Assembly: GCA_036172665.1 (NCBI GenBank)
Contig: CM069870.1
Span: 45,094,001-45,158,000 of the forward strand
DNA length: 64,000 bases
Direction: 5' to 3'
Origin: Prosopocoilus inquinatus
Lineage: Eukaryota; Arthropoda; Insecta; Coleoptera; Lucanidae
This document shows, one piece after another, positions 23,995-39,127 of this stretch. Within the stretch, counting starts at the first letter, position 1, and the number at the start of each line of letters is the position of its first letter. The notes beneath the pieces were generated by a model that was given only the letters and a program-made list of their open reading frames with translations, had not been told where the DNA came from and did not search any database. Position numbers and translations under genes: made by a program.

Positions 23995-25727
23995 ATGTTA
24001 TTTGACGTTTCGATGGACTCCAGTAACTCTAATGTGAGATACGAGATTTTCGGACGCAGCAGAAGCTGGAAATAGTTTTAAACGAAACAACACGCATTAG
24101 CGTTGTTCCTGTGATGTATCTAATCGATCCTTACTTATCTATCATGTTATTTGACGTTTGGATGGACTCCAGTAACCCTGACGTGAGATACGAAGTTCTC
24201 GGACGCAGCAGAAGCTGGAAATAGTTTTAAACGAAACAACACGCATTAGCGTTGTTCCTGTGATGTATCTAATCGATCCTTACTTATCTATCATGTTATT
24301 TGACGTTTTAATGGACTCCAGTAACCCTGACGTGAGATACGAAGTTCTCGGACGCAGCAGAAGCTGGAAATAGTTTTAAACGAAACAACACGTATTAGCG
24401 TTGTTCCTGTGATGTATCTAATCGATCCTTACTCATCTATCATGTTATTTGACGTTTGGATGGACTCCAGTAACTCTGATGTGAGATACAAAGTTTTTGG
24501 ACGCAGCAGAAGCTGGAAATAGTTTTGAACGAAACAACACGTATTAGCGTTGTTCCTGTGATGTATCTAATCGATCCTTACTCATCTATTATGTTATTTG
24601 GCGTTTCGATGGACTCCAGTAACTTTGATGTGAGATACGAAGTTCTCGGACGCAGCTGAAGCTAGAAATAGTTTTAAACGAAACAACACGCATTAGCGTT
24701 GTTACTGTGATGTATCTAAACGATCCTTACTTATCTAACATGTTATTTGACGTTTGGATGGACTCCAGTAAGTCTGATGTGAGATACAAAGTTTTTGGAC
24801 GCAGCAGGATCTGGAAATAGTTTTAAACGAAACAACACGCATTAGCGTTGTTCCTGTGATGTATCTAATCGATCCTTACTTAGCTACTATGTTATTTGAC
24901 GTTTCGATGGACTCCAGTAACTCTAATGTGAGATACGAAATTATCGGACGCAGCAGAAGCTGGAAATAGTTTTAAACGAAACAACACGCATTAGCGTTGT
25001 TCCTGTGATGTATCTAATCGATCCTTACTCATCTATCATGTTATTTGGCGATTCGATGGACTCCAGTAACTTTGATGTGAGATACGAAGTTCTCGGACGC
25101 AGCTGAAGCTAGAAATAGTTTTAAACGAAACAACACGCATTAGCGTTGTTCCTGTGATGTATCTAATCGATCCTTACTCATCTATCATGTTATTTGACGT
25201 TTCGATGGACTCCAGTAACTCTAATGTGAGATACGAAATTTTCGGACGCAGCAGAAGCTGGAAATAGTTTTAAACGAAACAACACGCATTAGCGTTGTTC
25301 CTGTGATGTATCTAATCGATCCTTACTTATCTATCATGTTATTTGACGTTTGGATGGACTCCAGTAAGTCTGATGTGAGATACAAAGTTTTTGGACGCAG
25401 CAGAAGCTGGAAATAGTTTTGAACGAAACAACACGTATTAGCGTTGTTCCTGTGATGTATCTAATCGATCCTTACTCATCTATCATGTTATTTGACGTTT
25501 GGATGGACTCCAGTAACTCTGATGTGAGATACAAAGTTTTTGGACGCAGCAGGAGCTGGAAATAGTTTTAAACGAAACAACACGTATTAGCGTTGTTCCT
25601 GTGCTGTATCTAATCGATCCTTACTCATATATCATGTTATTTGGCGTTTCGATGGACTCCAGTAGCTCTGATGTGAGATACGACGTTTTCGGACGCAGCA
25701 GAAGCTGGAAATAGTTTTAAACGAAAT
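23197..25727 (+). repeat. Segmental duplication 2, right copy
   Basis: Partner of 16.79-19.32 kb. It contains cassette 2 copy 4 and a private CTTATTCAT near 23833. Confidence 0.72.
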
Positions 25728-25782
25728 AACACGTATTAGCGTTGTTCCTGTGATGTATCTAATCGATCCTTACTCATCTATC
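23995..25782 (+). repeat. Cassette 2, full copy 4
   Basis: The same 12-unit order. The final D unit carries CGAAATAACACG (25727) instead of CGAAACAACACG, a mark shared with 31091, 51199 and 52838. Confidence 0.9.
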
Positions 25783-28700
25783 ATGTTATTTGACGTTTGG
25801 ATGGACTCCAGTAACTCTGATGTGAGATACGACGTTTTCGGACGCAGCAGAAGCTGGAAATAGTTTTAAACGAAACAACACGTATTAGCGTTGTTCCTGT
25901 GATGTATCTAATCGATCCTTACTCATCTATCATGTTATTTGACGTTTCGATGGACTCCAGTAACTATGATGTGAGATACAAAGTTTTTGGACGCAGCAGA
26001 AGCTGGAAATAGTTTTGAACGAAACAACACGTATTAGCGTTGTTCCTGTGCTGTATCTAATCGATCCTTACTCATATATCATGTTATTTGGCGTTTCGAT
26101 GGACTCCAGTAGCTCTGATGTGAGATACGACGTTTTTGGACGCAGCAGGAGCTGGAAATAGTTTTAAACGAAACAACACGTATTAGCGTTGTTCCTGTGC
26201 TGTATCTAATCGATCCTTACTCATATATCATGTTATTTGGCGTTTCGATGGACTCCAGTAGCTCTGATGTGAGATACGACGTTTTCGGACGCAGCAGAAG
26301 CTGGAAATAGTTTTAAACGAAACAACACGTATTAGCGTTGTTCCTGTGATGTATCTAATCGATCCTTACTCATCTATCATGTTATTTGACGTTTCGATGG
26401 ACTCCAGTAACTATGATGTGAGATACAAAGTTTTTGGACGCAGCAGAAGCTGGAAATAGTTTTGAACGAAACAACACGTATTAGCGTTGTTCCTGTGATG
26501 TATCTAATCGATCCTTACTCATCTATCATGTTATTTGACGTTTCGATGGACTCCAGTAACTCTAATGTGAGATACGAAATTTTCGGACGCAGCAGAAGCT
26601 GGAAATAGTTTTAAACGAAACAACACGCATTAGTGTTGTTCCTGTGATGTATCTAATCGATCCTTACTTATCTATCATGTTATTTGACGTTTGGATGGAC
26701 TCCAGTAACCCTGACGTGAGATACGAAGTTCTCGGACGCAGCAGAAGCTGGAAATAGTTTTAAACGAAACAACACGTATTAGCGTTGTTCCTGTGATGTA
26801 TCTAATCGATCCTTACTCATCTATCATGTTATTCGACGTTTGGATGGACTCCAGTAACTCTGATGTGAGATACAAAGTTTTTGGACGCAGCAGAAGCTGG
26901 AAATAGTTTTGAACGAAACAACACGTATTAGCGTTGTTCCTGTGATGTATCTAATCGATCCTTACTTAGCTACTATGTTATTTGACGCTTGGATGGACTC
27001 CAGTAACTCTAATGTGAGATACGAAATTTTCGGACGCAGCAGAAGCTGGAAATAGTTTTAAACGAAACAACACGCATTAGCGTTGTTCCTGTGATGTATC
27101 TAATCGATCCTTACTTATCTATCATGTTATTTGACGTTTGGATGGACTCCAGTAACCCTGACGTGAGATACGAAGTTCTCGGACGCAGCAGAAGCTGGAA
27201 ATAGTTTTAAACGAAACAACACGTATTAGCGTTGTTCCTGTGATGTATCTAATCGATCCTTACTCATCTATCATGTTATTTGACGTTTGGATGGACTCCA
27301 GTAACTCTGATGTGAGATACAAAGTTTTTGGACGCAGCAGGAGCTGGAAATAGTTTTAAACGAAACAACACGTATTAGCGTTGTTCCTGTGCTGTATCTA
27401 ATCGATCCTTACTCATATATCATGTTATTTGGCGTTTCGATGGACTCCAGTAGCTCTGATGTGAGATACGACGTTTTCGGACGCAGCAGAAGCTGGAAAT
27501 AGTTTTAAACGAAACAACACGTATTAGCGTTGTTCCTGTGATGTATCTAATCGATCCTTACTCATATATCATGTTATTTGGCGTTTCGATGGACTCCAGT
27601 AGCTCTGATGTGAGATACGACGTTTTCGGACGCAGCAGAAGCTGGAAATAGTTTTAAACGAAACAACACGTATTAGCGTTGTTCCTGTGATGTATCTAAT
27701 CGATCCTTACTCATATATCATGTTATTTGACGTTTCGATGGACTCCAGTAACTCTAATGTGAGATACGAAATTTTCGGACGCAGCAGAAGCTGGAAATAG
27801 TTTTAAACGAAACAACACGCATTAGTGTTGTTCCTGTGATGTATCTAATCGATCCTTACTTATCTATCATGTTATTTGACGTTTGGATGGACTCCAGTAA
27901 CCCTGACGTGAGATACGAAGTTCTCGGACGCAGCAGAAGCTGGAAATAGTTTTAAACGAAACAACACGTATTAGCGTTGTTCCTGTGATGTATCTAATCG
28001 ATCCTTACTCATCTATCATGTTATTCGACGTTTGGATGGACTCCAGTAACTCTGATGTGAGATACAAAGTTTTTGGACGCAGCAGAAGCTGGGAATAGTT
28101 TTGAACGAAACAACACGTATTAGCGTTGTTCCTGTGATGTATCTAATCGATCCTTACTTAGCTACTATGTTATTTGACGCTTGGATGGACTCCAGTAACT
28201 CTAATGTGAGATACGAAATTTTCGGACGCAGCAGAAGCTGGAAATAGTTTTAAACGAAACAACACGCATTAGCGTTGTTCCTGTGATGTATCTAATCGAT
28301 CCTTACTTATCTATCATGTTATTTGACGTTTGGATGGACTCCAGTAACCCTGACGTGAGATACGAAGTTCTCGGACGCAGCAGAAGCTGGAAATAGTTTT
28401 AAACGAAACAACACGTATTAGCGTTGTTCCTGTGATGTATCTAATCGATCCTTACTCATCTATCATGTTATTTGACGTTTGGATGGACTCCAGTAACTCT
28501 GATGTGAGATACAAAGTTTTTGGACGCAGCAGGAGCTGGAAATAGTTTTAAACGAAACAACACGTATTAGCGTTGTTCCTGTGCTGTATCTAATCGATCC
28601 TTACTCATATATCATGTTATTTGGCGTTTCGATGGACTCCAGTAGCTCTGATGTGAGATACGACGTTTTCGGACGCAGCAGAAGCTGGAAATAGTTTTAA

Positions 28701-29805
28701 ACGAAACAACACGTATTAGCGTTGTTCCTGTGATGTATCTAATCGATCCTTACTCATCTATCATGTTATTTGACGTTTCGATGGACTCCAGTAACTCTAA
28801 TGTGAGATACGAAATTTTCGGACGCAGCAGAAGCTGGAAATAGTTTTAAACGAAACAACACGCATTAGCGTTGTTCCTGTGATGTATCTAATCGATCCTT
28901 ACTTATCTATCATGTTATTTGACGTTTGGATGGACTCCAGTAACCCTGACGTGAGATACGACGTTTTCGGACGCAGCAGAAGCTGGAAATAGTTTTAAAC
29001 GAAACAACACGTATTAGCGTTGTTCCTGTGATGTATCTAATCGATCCTTACTCATCTATCATGTTATTTGACGTTTCGATGGACTCCAGTAACTCTAATG
29101 TGAGATACGAAATTTTCGGACGCAGCAGAAGCTGGAAATAGTTTTAAACGAAACAACACGCATTAGCGTTGTTCCTGTGATGTATCTAATCGATCCTTAC
29201 TCATCTATCATGTTATTTGACGTTTGGATGGACTCCAGTAACTCTGATGTGAGATACAAAGTTTTTGGACGCAGCAGGAGCTGGAAATAGTTTTAAACGA
29301 AACAACACGTATTAGCGTTGTTCCTGTGCTGTATCTAATCGATCCTTACTCATATATCATGTTATTTGGCGTTTCGATGGACTCCAGTAGCTCTGATGTG
29401 AGATACGACGTTTTCGGACGCAGCAGAAGCTGGAAATAGTTTTAAACGAAACAACACGTATTAGCGTTGTTCCTGTGATGTATCTAATCGATCCTTACTC
29501 ATATATCATGTTATTTGGCGTTTCGGTGGACTCCAGTAGCTCTGATGTGAGATACGACGTTTTCGGACGCAGCAGAAGCTGGAAATAGTTTTAAACGAAA
29601 CAACACGTATTAGCGTTGTTCCTGTGATGTATCTAATCGATCCTTACTCATCTATCATGTTATTTGACGTTTCGATGGACTCCAGTAACTCTAATGTGAG
29701 ATACGAAATTTTCGGACGCAGCAGAAGCTGGAAATAGTTTTAAACGAAACAACACGTATTAGCGTTGTTCCTGTGATGTATCTAATCGATCCTTACTCAT
29801 CTATC

Positions 29806-31146
29806 ATGTTATTTGACGTTTGGATGGACTCCAGTAACTCTGATGTGAGATACAAAGTTTTTGGACGCAGCAGAAGCTGGAAATAGTTTTGAACGAAACA
29901 ACACGTATTAGCGTTGTTCCTGTGATGTATCTAATCGATCCTTACTCATCTATTATGTTATTTGGCGTTTCGATGGACTCCAGTAACTTTGATGTGAGAT
30001 ACGAAGTTCTCGGACGCAGCTGAAGCTAGAAATAGTTTTAAACGAAACAACACGCATTAGCGTTGTTACTGTGATGTATCTAAACGATCCTTACTTATCT
30101 AACATGTTATTTGACGTTTGGATGGACTCCAGTAAGTCTGATGTGAGATACAAAGTTTTTGGACGCAGCAGGATCTGGAAATAGTTTTAAACGAAACAAC
30201 ACGCATTAGCGTTGTTCCTGTGATGTATCTAATCGATCCTTACTTAGCTACTATGTTATTTGGCGTTTCGATGGACTCCAGTAACTCTAATGTGAGATAC
30301 GAAATTATCGGACGCAGCAGAAGCTGGAAATAGTTTTAAACGAAACAACACGCATTAGCGTTGTTCCTGTGATGTATCTAATCGATCCTTACTCATCTAT
30401 CATGTTATTTGGCGATTCGATGGACTCCAGTAACTTTGATGTGAGATACGAAGTTCTCGGACGCAGCTGAAGCTAGAAATAGTTTTAAACGAAACAACAC
30501 GCATTAGCGTTGTTCCTGTGATGTATCTAATCGATCCTTACTCATCTATCATGTTATTTGACGTTTCGATGGACTCCAGTAACTCTAATGTGAGATACGA
30601 AATTTTCGGACGCAGCAGAAGCTGGAAATAGTTTTAAACGAAACAACACGCATTAGCGTTGTTCCTGTGATGTATCTAATCGATCCTTACTTATCTATCA
30701 TGTTATTTGACGTTTGGATGGACTCCAGTAAGTCTGATGTGAGATACAAAGTTTTTGGACGCAGCAGAAGCTGGAAATAGTTTTGAACGAAACAACACGT
30801 ATTAGCGTTGTTCCTGTGATGTATCTAATCGATCCTTACTCATCTATCATGTTATTTGACGTTTGGATGGACTCCAGTAACTCTGATGTGAGATACAAAG
30901 TTTTTGGACGCAGCAGGAGCTGGAAATAGTTTTAAACGAAACAACACGTATTAGCGTTGTTCCTGTGCTGTATCTAATCGATCCTTACTCATATATCATG
31001 TTATTTGGCGTTTCGATGGACTCCAGTAGCTCTGATGTGAGATACGACGTTTTCGGACGCAGCAGAAGCTGGAAATAGTTTTAAACGAAATAACACGTAT
31101 TAGCGTTGTTCCTGTGATGTATCTAATCGATCCTTACTCATCTATC
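29806..31146 (+). repeat. Cassette 2, 5'-shortened copy 5
   Basis: The F-G-H-E2-G'-E-H'-C-D part is present (nine units), but it is preceded by E rather than E-B-B'. The final D unit carries the CGAAATAACACG mark, exactly 5,364 bp (36 units) after the one at 25727. Confidence 0.85.
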
Positions 31147-32616
31147 ATGTTATTTGACGTTTGGATGGACTCCAGTAACTCTGATGTGAGATACAAAGTT
31201 TTTGGACGCAGCAGGAGCTGGAAATAGTTTTAAACGAAACAACACGTATTAGCGTTGTTCCTGTGCTGTATCTAATCGATCCTTACTCATATATCATGTT
31301 ATTTGGCGTTTCGATGTACTCCAGTAGCTCTGATGTGAGATACGACGTTTTCGGACGCAGCAGAAGCTGGAAATAGTTTTAAACGAAACAACACGTATTA
31401 GCGTTGTTCCTGTGATGTATCTAATCGATCCTTACTCATCTATCATGTTATTTGACGTTTCGATGGACTCCAGTAACTCTAATGTGAGATACGTAATTTT
31501 CGGACGCAGCAGAAGCTGGAAATAGTTTTAAACGAAACAACACGCATTAGTGTTGTTCCTGTGATGCATCTAATCGATCCTTACTTATCTATCATGTTAT
31601 TTGACGTTTGGATGGACTCCAGTAACTATGATGTGAGATACAAAGTTTTTGGACGCAGCAGAAGCTGGAAATAGTTTTGAACGAAACAACACGTATTAGC
31701 GTTGTTCCTGTGATGTATCTAATCGATCCTTACTCATCTATCATGTTATTTGACGTTTCGATGGACTCCAGTAACTCTAATGTGAGATACGAAATTTTCG
31801 GACGCAGCAGAAGCTGGAAATAGTTTTAAACGAAACAACACGCATTAGTGTTGTTCCTGTGATGTATCTAATCGATCCTTACTTATCTATCATGTTATTT
31901 GACGTTTGGATGGACTCCAGTAACCCTGACGTGAGATACGAAGTTCTCGGACGCAGCAGAAGCTGGAAATAGTTTTAAACGAAACAACACGTATTAGCGT
32001 TGTTCCTGTGATGTATCTAATCGATCCTTACTCATCTATCATGTTATTCGACGTTTGGATGGACTCCAGTAACTCTGATGTGAGATACAAAGTTTTTGGA
32101 CGCAGCAGAAGCTGGAAATAGTTTTGAACGAAACAACACGTATTAGCGTTGTTCCTGTGATGTATCTAATCGATCCTTACTTAGCTACTATGTTATTTGA
32201 CGCTTGGATGGACTCCAGTAACTCTAATGTGAGATACGAAATTTTCGGACGCAGCAGAAGCTGGAAATAGTTTTAAACGAAACAACACGCATTAGCGTTG
32301 TTCCTGTGATGTATCTAATCGATCCTTACTTATCTATGATGTTATTTGACGTTTGGATGGACTCCAGTAACCCTGACGTGAGATACGAAGTTCTCGGACG
32401 CAGCAGAAGCTGGAAATAGTTTTAAACGAAACAACACGTATTAGCGTTGTTCCTGTGATGTATCTAATCGATCCTTACTCATCTATCATGTTATTTGACG
32501 TTTGGATGGACTCCAGTAACTCTGATGTGAGATACAAAGTTTTTGGACGCAGCAGGAGCTGGAAATAGTTTTAAACGAAACAACACGTATTAGCGTTGTT
32601 CCTGTGCTGTATCTAA

Positions 32617-35417
32617 TCGATCCTTACTCATATATCATGTTATTTGGCGTTTCGATGGACTCCAGTAGCTCTGATGTGAGATACGACGTTTTCGGACGCA
32701 GCAGAAGCTGGAAATAGTTTTAAACGAAACAACACGTATTAGCGTTGTTCCTGTGATGTATCTAATCGATCCTTACTCATATATCATGTTATTTGGCGTT
32801 TCGATGGACTCCAGTAGCTCTGATGTGAGATACGACGTTTTCGGACGCAGCAGAAGCTGGAAATAGTTTTAAACGAAAAAACACGTATTAGCGTTGTTCC
32901 TGTGATGTATCTAATCGATCCTTACTCATATATCATGTTATTTGACGTTTCGATGGACTCCAGTAACTCTAATGTGAGATACGAAATTTTCGGACGCAGC
33001 AGAAGCTGGAAATAGTTTTAAACGAAACAACACGCATTAGTGTTGTTCCTGTGATGTATCTAATCGATCCTTACTTATCTATCATGTTATTTGACGTTTG
33101 GATGGACTCCAGTAACCCTGACGTGAGATACGAAGTTCTCGGACGCAGCAGAAGCTGGAAATAGTTTTAAACGAAACAACACGTATTAGCGTTGTTCCTG
33201 TGATGTATCTAATCGATCCTTACTCATCTATCATGTTATTCGACGTTTGGATGGACTCCAGTAACTCTGATGTGAGATACAAAGTTTTTGGACGCAGCAG
33301 AAGCTGGAAATAGTTTTGAACGAAACAACACGTATTAGCGTTGTTCCTGTGATGTATCTAATCGATCCTTACTTAGCTACTATGTTATTTGACGCTTGGA
33401 TGGACTCCAGTAACTCTAATGTGAGATACGAAATTTTCGGACGCAGCAGAAGCTGGAAATAGTTTTAAACGAAACAACACGCATTAGCGTTGTTCCTGTG
33501 ATGTATCTAATCGATCCTTACTTATCTATCATGTTATTTGACGTTTGGATGGACTCCAGTAACCCTGACGTGAGATACGAAGTTCTCGGACGCAGCAGAA
33601 GCTGGAAATAGTTTTAAACGAAACAACACGTATTAGCGTTGTTCCTGTGATGTATCTAATCGATCCTTACTCATCTATCATGTTATTTGACGTTTGGATG
33701 GACTCCAGTAACTCTGATGTGAGATACAAAGTTTTTGGACGCAGCAGGAGCTGGAAATAGTTTTAAGCGAAACAACACGTATTAGCGTTGTTCCTGTGCT
33801 GTATCTAATCGATCCTTACTCATATATCATGTTATTTGGCGTTTCGATGGACTCCAGTAGCTCTGATGTGAGATACGACGTTTTCGGACGCAGCAGAAGC
33901 TGGAAATAGTTTTAAACGAAACAACACGTATTAGCGTTGTTCCTGTGATGTATCTAATCGATCCTTACTCATCTATCATGTTATTTGACGTTTCGATGGA
34001 CTCCAGTAACTCTAATGTGAGATACGAAATTTTCGGACGCAGCAGAAGCTGGAAATAGTTTTAAACTAAACAACACGCATTAGCGTTGTTACTGTGATGT
34101 ATCTAAACGATCCTTACTTATTTAACATGTTATTTGACGTTTGGATGGACTCCAGTAAGTCTGATGTGAGATACAAAGTTTTTGGACGCAGCAGGATCTG
34201 GAAATAGTTTTAAACGAAACAACACGCATTAGCGTTGTTCCTGTGATGTATCTAATCGATCCTTACTCATCTATCATGTTATTTGACGTTTCGATGGACT
34301 ACAGTAACTCTAATGTGAGATACGAAATTTTCGGACGCAGCAGAAGCTGGAAATAGTTTTAAACGAAACAACACGCATTAGTGTTGTTCCTGTGATGTAT
34401 CTAATCGATCCTTACTTATCTATCATGTGATTTGACGTTTGGATGGACTCCAGTAACTATGATGTGAGATACAAAGTTTTTGGACGCAGCAGAAGCTGGA
34501 AATAGTTTTGAACGAAACAACACGTATTAGCGTTGTTCCTGTGATGTATCTAATCGATCCTTACTCATCTATCATGTTATTTGGCGTTTCGATGGACTCC
34601 AGTAGCTCTGATGTGAGATACGACGTTTTCGGACGCAGCAGAAGCTGGAAATAGTTTTAAACGAAACAACACGTATTAGCGTTGTTCCTGTGATGTATCT
34701 AATCGATCCTTACTCATCTATCATGTTATTTGACGTTTGGATGGACTCCAGTAACTCTGATGTGAGATACAAAGTTTTTGGACGCAGCAGAAGCTGGAAA
34801 TAGTTTGAAACGAAACAACACGTATTTTCGTTGTTCCTGTGCTGTATCTAATCGATCCTTACTCATATATCATGTTATTTGGCGTTTCGATGGACTCCAG
34901 TAGCTCTGATGTGAGATACGACGTTTTCGGACGCAGCAGAAGCTGGAAATAGTTTTAAACGAAACAACACGTATTAGCGTTGTTCCTGTGATGTATCTAA
35001 TCGATCCTTACTCATCTATCATGTTATTTGACGTTTCGATGGACTCCAGTAACTCTAATGTGAGATACGAAATTTTCGGACGCAGCAGAAGCTGGAAATA
35101 GTTTTAAACGAAACAACACGCATTAGCGTTGTTCCTGTGATGTATCTAATCGATCCTTACTTATCTATCATGTTATTTGACGTTTGGATGGACTCCAGTA
35201 ACCCTGACGTGAGATACGACGTTTTCGGACGCAGCAGAAGCTGGAAATAGTTTTAAACGAAACAACACGTATTAGCGTTGTTCCTGTGATGTATCTAATC
35301 GATCCTTACTCATCTATCATGTTATTTGACGTTTCGATGGACTCCAGTAACTCTAATGTGAGATACGAAATTTTCGGACGCAGCAGAAGCTGGAAATAGT
35401 TTTAAACGAAACAACAC
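32617..35417 (+). repeat. Segmental duplication 3, right copy
   Basis: Partner of 20.25-23.05 kb. Private changes here include CTATGATG (32336) in a lead-in, AACGAAAAAACACG (32879) and TTTTAAGCG near 33766. This block is also part of the larger duplication 4. Confidence 0.78.
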
Positions 35418-36000
35418 GCATTAGCGTTGTTCCTGTGATGTATCTAATCGATCCTTACTCATATATCATGTTATTTGGCGTTTCGATGGACTCCAGTAGC
35501 TCTGATGTGAGATACGACGTTTTCGGACGCAGCAGAAGCTGGAAATAGTTTTAAACGAAACAACACGTATTAGCGTTGTTCCTGTGATGTATCTAATCGA
35601 TCCTTACTCATCTATCATGTTATTTGACGTTTCGATGGACTCCAGTAACTCTAATGTGAGATACGAAATTTTCGGACGCAGCAGAAGCTGGAAATAGTTT
35701 TAAACGAAACAACACGCATTAGCGTTGTTCCTGTGATGTATCTAATCGATCCTTACTCATCTATCATGTTATTTGACGTTTGGATGGACTCCAGTAACTC
35801 TGATGTGAGATACAAAGTTTTTGGACGCAGCAGGAGCTGGAAATAGTTTTAAACGAAACAACACGTATTAGCGTTGTTCCTGTGCTGTATCTAATCGATC
35901 CTTACTCATCTATCATGTTATTTGACGTTTGGATGGACTCCAGTAACTCTGATGTGAGATACAAAGTTTTTGGACGCAGCAGGAGCTGGAAATAGTTTTA

Positions 36001-38330
36001 AACGAAACAACACGTATTAGCGTTGTTCCTGTGATGTATCTAATCGATCCTTACTCATATATCATGTTATTTGGCGTTTCGATGGACTCCAGTAGCTCTG
36101 ATGTGAGATACGACGTTTTCGGACGCAGCAGAAGCTGGAAATAGTTTTAAACGAAACAACACGTATTAGCGTTGTTCCTGTGATGTATCTAATCGATCCT
36201 TACTCATCTATCATGTTATTTGACGTTTCGATGGACTCCAGTAACTCTAATGTGAGATACGAAATTTTCGGACGCAGCAGAAGCTGGAAATAGTTTTAAA
36301 CGAAACAACACGTATTAGCGTTGTTCCTGTGATGTATCTAATCGATCCTTACTCATCTATCATGTTATTCGACGTTTGGATGGACTCCAGTAACTCTGAT
36401 GTGAGATACAAAGTTTTTGGACGCAGCAGAAGCTGGAAATAGTTTTGAACGAAACAACACGTATTAGCGTTGTTCCTGTGATGTATCTAATCGATCCTTA
36501 CTTAGCTACTATGTTATTTGACGCTTGGATGGACTCCAGTAACTCTAATGTGAGATACGAAATTTTCGGACGCAGCAGAAGCTGGAAATAGTTTTAAACT
36601 AAACAACACGCATTAGCGTTGTTACTGTGATGTATCTAAACGATCCTTACTTATTTAACATGTTATTTGACGTTTGGATGGACTCCAGTAAGTCTGATGT
36701 GAGATACAAAGTTTTTGGACGCAGCAGGATCTGGAAATAGTTTTAAACGAAACAACACGCATTAGCGTTGTTACTGTGATGTATCTAAACGATCCTTACT
36801 TATCTAACATGTTATTTGACGTTTGCATGGACTCCAGTAAGTCTGATGTGAGATACAAAGTTTTTGGACGCAGCAGGATCTGGAAATAGTTTTAAACGAA
36901 ACAACACGCATTAGCGTTGTTCCTGTGATGTATCTAATCGATCCTTACTCATCTATCATGTTATTTGACGTTTCGATGGACTACAGTAACTCTAATGTGA
37001 GATACGAAATTTTCGGACGCAGCAGAAGCTGGAAATAGTTTTAAAAGAAACAACACGCATTAGTGTTGTTCCTGTGATGTATCTAATCGATCCTTACTTA
37101 TCTATCATGTGATTTGACGTTTGGATGGACTCCAGTAACTATGATGTGAGATACAAAGTTTTTGGACGCAGCAGAAGCTGGAAATAGTTTTGAACGAAAC
37201 AACACGTATTAGCGTTGTTCCTGTGATGTATCTAATCGATCCTTACTCATCTATCATGTTATTTGGCGTTTCGATGGACTCCAGTAGCTCTGATGTGAGA
37301 TACGACGTTTTCGGACGCAGCAGAAGCTGGAAATAGTTTTAAACGAAACAACACGTATTAGCGTTGTTCCTGTGATGTATCTAATCGATCCTTACTCATC
37401 TATCATGTTATTTGACGTTTGGATGGACTCCAGTAACTCTGATGTGAGATACAGTTTTTGGACGCAGCAGAAGCTGGAAATAGTTTGAAACGAAACAACA
37501 CGTATTTTCGTTGTTCCTGTGCTGTATCTAATCGATCCTTACTCATATATCATGTTATTTGGCGTTTCGATGGACTCCAGTAGCTCTGATGTGAGATACG
37601 ACGTTTTCGGACGCAGCAGAAGCTGGAAATAGTTTTAAACGAAACAACACGTATTAGCGTTGTTCCTGTGATGTATCTAATCGATCCTTACTCATCTATC
37701 ATGTTATTTGACGTTTCGATGGACTCCAGTAACTCTAATGTGAGATACGAAATTTTCGGACGCAGCAGAAGCTGGAAATAGTTTTAAACGAAACAACACG
37801 CATTAGCGTTGTTCCTGTGATGTATCTAATCGATCCTTACTTATCTATCATGTTATTTGACGTTTGGATGGACTCCAGTAACCCTGACGTGAGATACGAA
37901 GTTCTCGGACGCAGCAGAAGCTGGAAATAGTTTTAAACGAAACAACACGCATTAGCGTTGTTCCTGTGATGTATCTAATCGATCCTTACTTATCTATCAT
38001 GTTATTTGACGTTTTAATGGACTCCAGTAACCCTGACGTGAGATACGACGTTTTCGGACGCAGCAGAAGCTGGAAATAGTTTTAAACGAAACAACACGTA
38101 TTAGCGTTGTTCCTGTGATGTATCTAATCGATCCTTACTCATCTATCATGTTATTTGACGTTTCGATGGACTCCAGTAACTCTAATGTGAGATACGAAAT
38201 TTTCGGACGCAGCAGAAGCTGGAAATAGTTTTAAACGAAACAACACGCATTAGCGTTGTTCCTGTGATGTATCTAATCGATCCTTACTTATCTATCATGT
38301 TATTTGACGTTTGGATGGACTCCAGTAACC
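36001..38330 (+). repeat. Duplication 5, left copy (3,127-bp offset)
   Basis: It matches about 39128-41455. Both carry AAAAGAAAC (37043, 40170) and the 2-bp deletion in CAAAG (37453, 40580), which are found nowhere else I looked. The copies differ at GTTTGCATGG (36825) and GGATGCACTCC (39956). Confidence 0.82.
37453..37454. other. 2-bp deletion (GATACAGTTTTTGG)
   Basis: The usual GATACAAAGTTTTTGG lacks two A bases. The unit is otherwise F2. Confidence 0.9.
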
Positions 38331-39127
38331 CTGACGTGAGATACGACGTTTTCGGACGCAGCAGAAGCTGGAAATAGTTTTAAACGAAACAACACGTATT
38401 AGCGTTGTTCCTGTGATGTATCTAATCGATCCTTACTCATCTATCATGTTATTTGACGTTTCGATGGACTCCAGTAACTCTAATGTGAGATACGAAATTT
38501 TCGGACGCAGCAGAAGCTGGAAATAGTTTTAAACGAAACAACACGCATTAGCGTTGTTCCTGTGATGTATCTAATCGATCCTTACTCATATATCATGTTA
38601 TTTGGCGTTTCGATGGACTCCAGTAGCTCTGATGTGAGATACGACGTTTTCGGACGCAGCAGAAGCTGGAAATAGTTTTAAACGAAACAACACGTATTAG
38701 CGTTGTTCCTGTGATGTATCTAATCGATCCTTACTCATCTATCATGTTATTTGACGTTTCGATGGACTCCAGTAACTCTAATGTGAGATACGAAATTTTC
38801 GGACGCAGCAGAAGCTGGAAATAGTTTTAAACGAAACAACACGCATTAGCGTTGTTCCTGTGATGTATCTAATCGATCCTTACTCATCTATCATGTTATT
38901 TGACGTTTGGATGGACTCCAGTAACTCTGATGTGAGATACAAAGTTTTTGGACGCAGCAGGAGCTGGAAATAGTTTTAAACGAAACAACACGTATTAGCG
39001 TTGTTCCTGTGCTGTATCTAATCGATCCTTACTCATATATCATGTTATTTGGCGTTTCGATGGACTCCAGTAGCTCTGATGTGAGATACGACGTTTTCGG
39101 ACGCAGCAGAAGCTGGAAATAGTTTTA

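Larger units (their letters stand above)
30800..38050 (+). repeat. Segmental duplication 4, left copy (about 7.25 kb, the longest seen)
   Basis: It matches about 52.55-59.80 kb. Marks at 31091/52838 (AAATAAC), 31567/53314 (GATGCATC), 34067/55814 and 36600/58347 (AAACTAAAC) all give an offset of 21,747 bp. After the 2-bp deletion at 37453, absent from the partner, it is 21,749. One whole unit differs: C near 35909 against D near 57656. The right end is seen where B' has GACGTTTTC here and GAAGTTCTC in the partner. Confidence 0.8.
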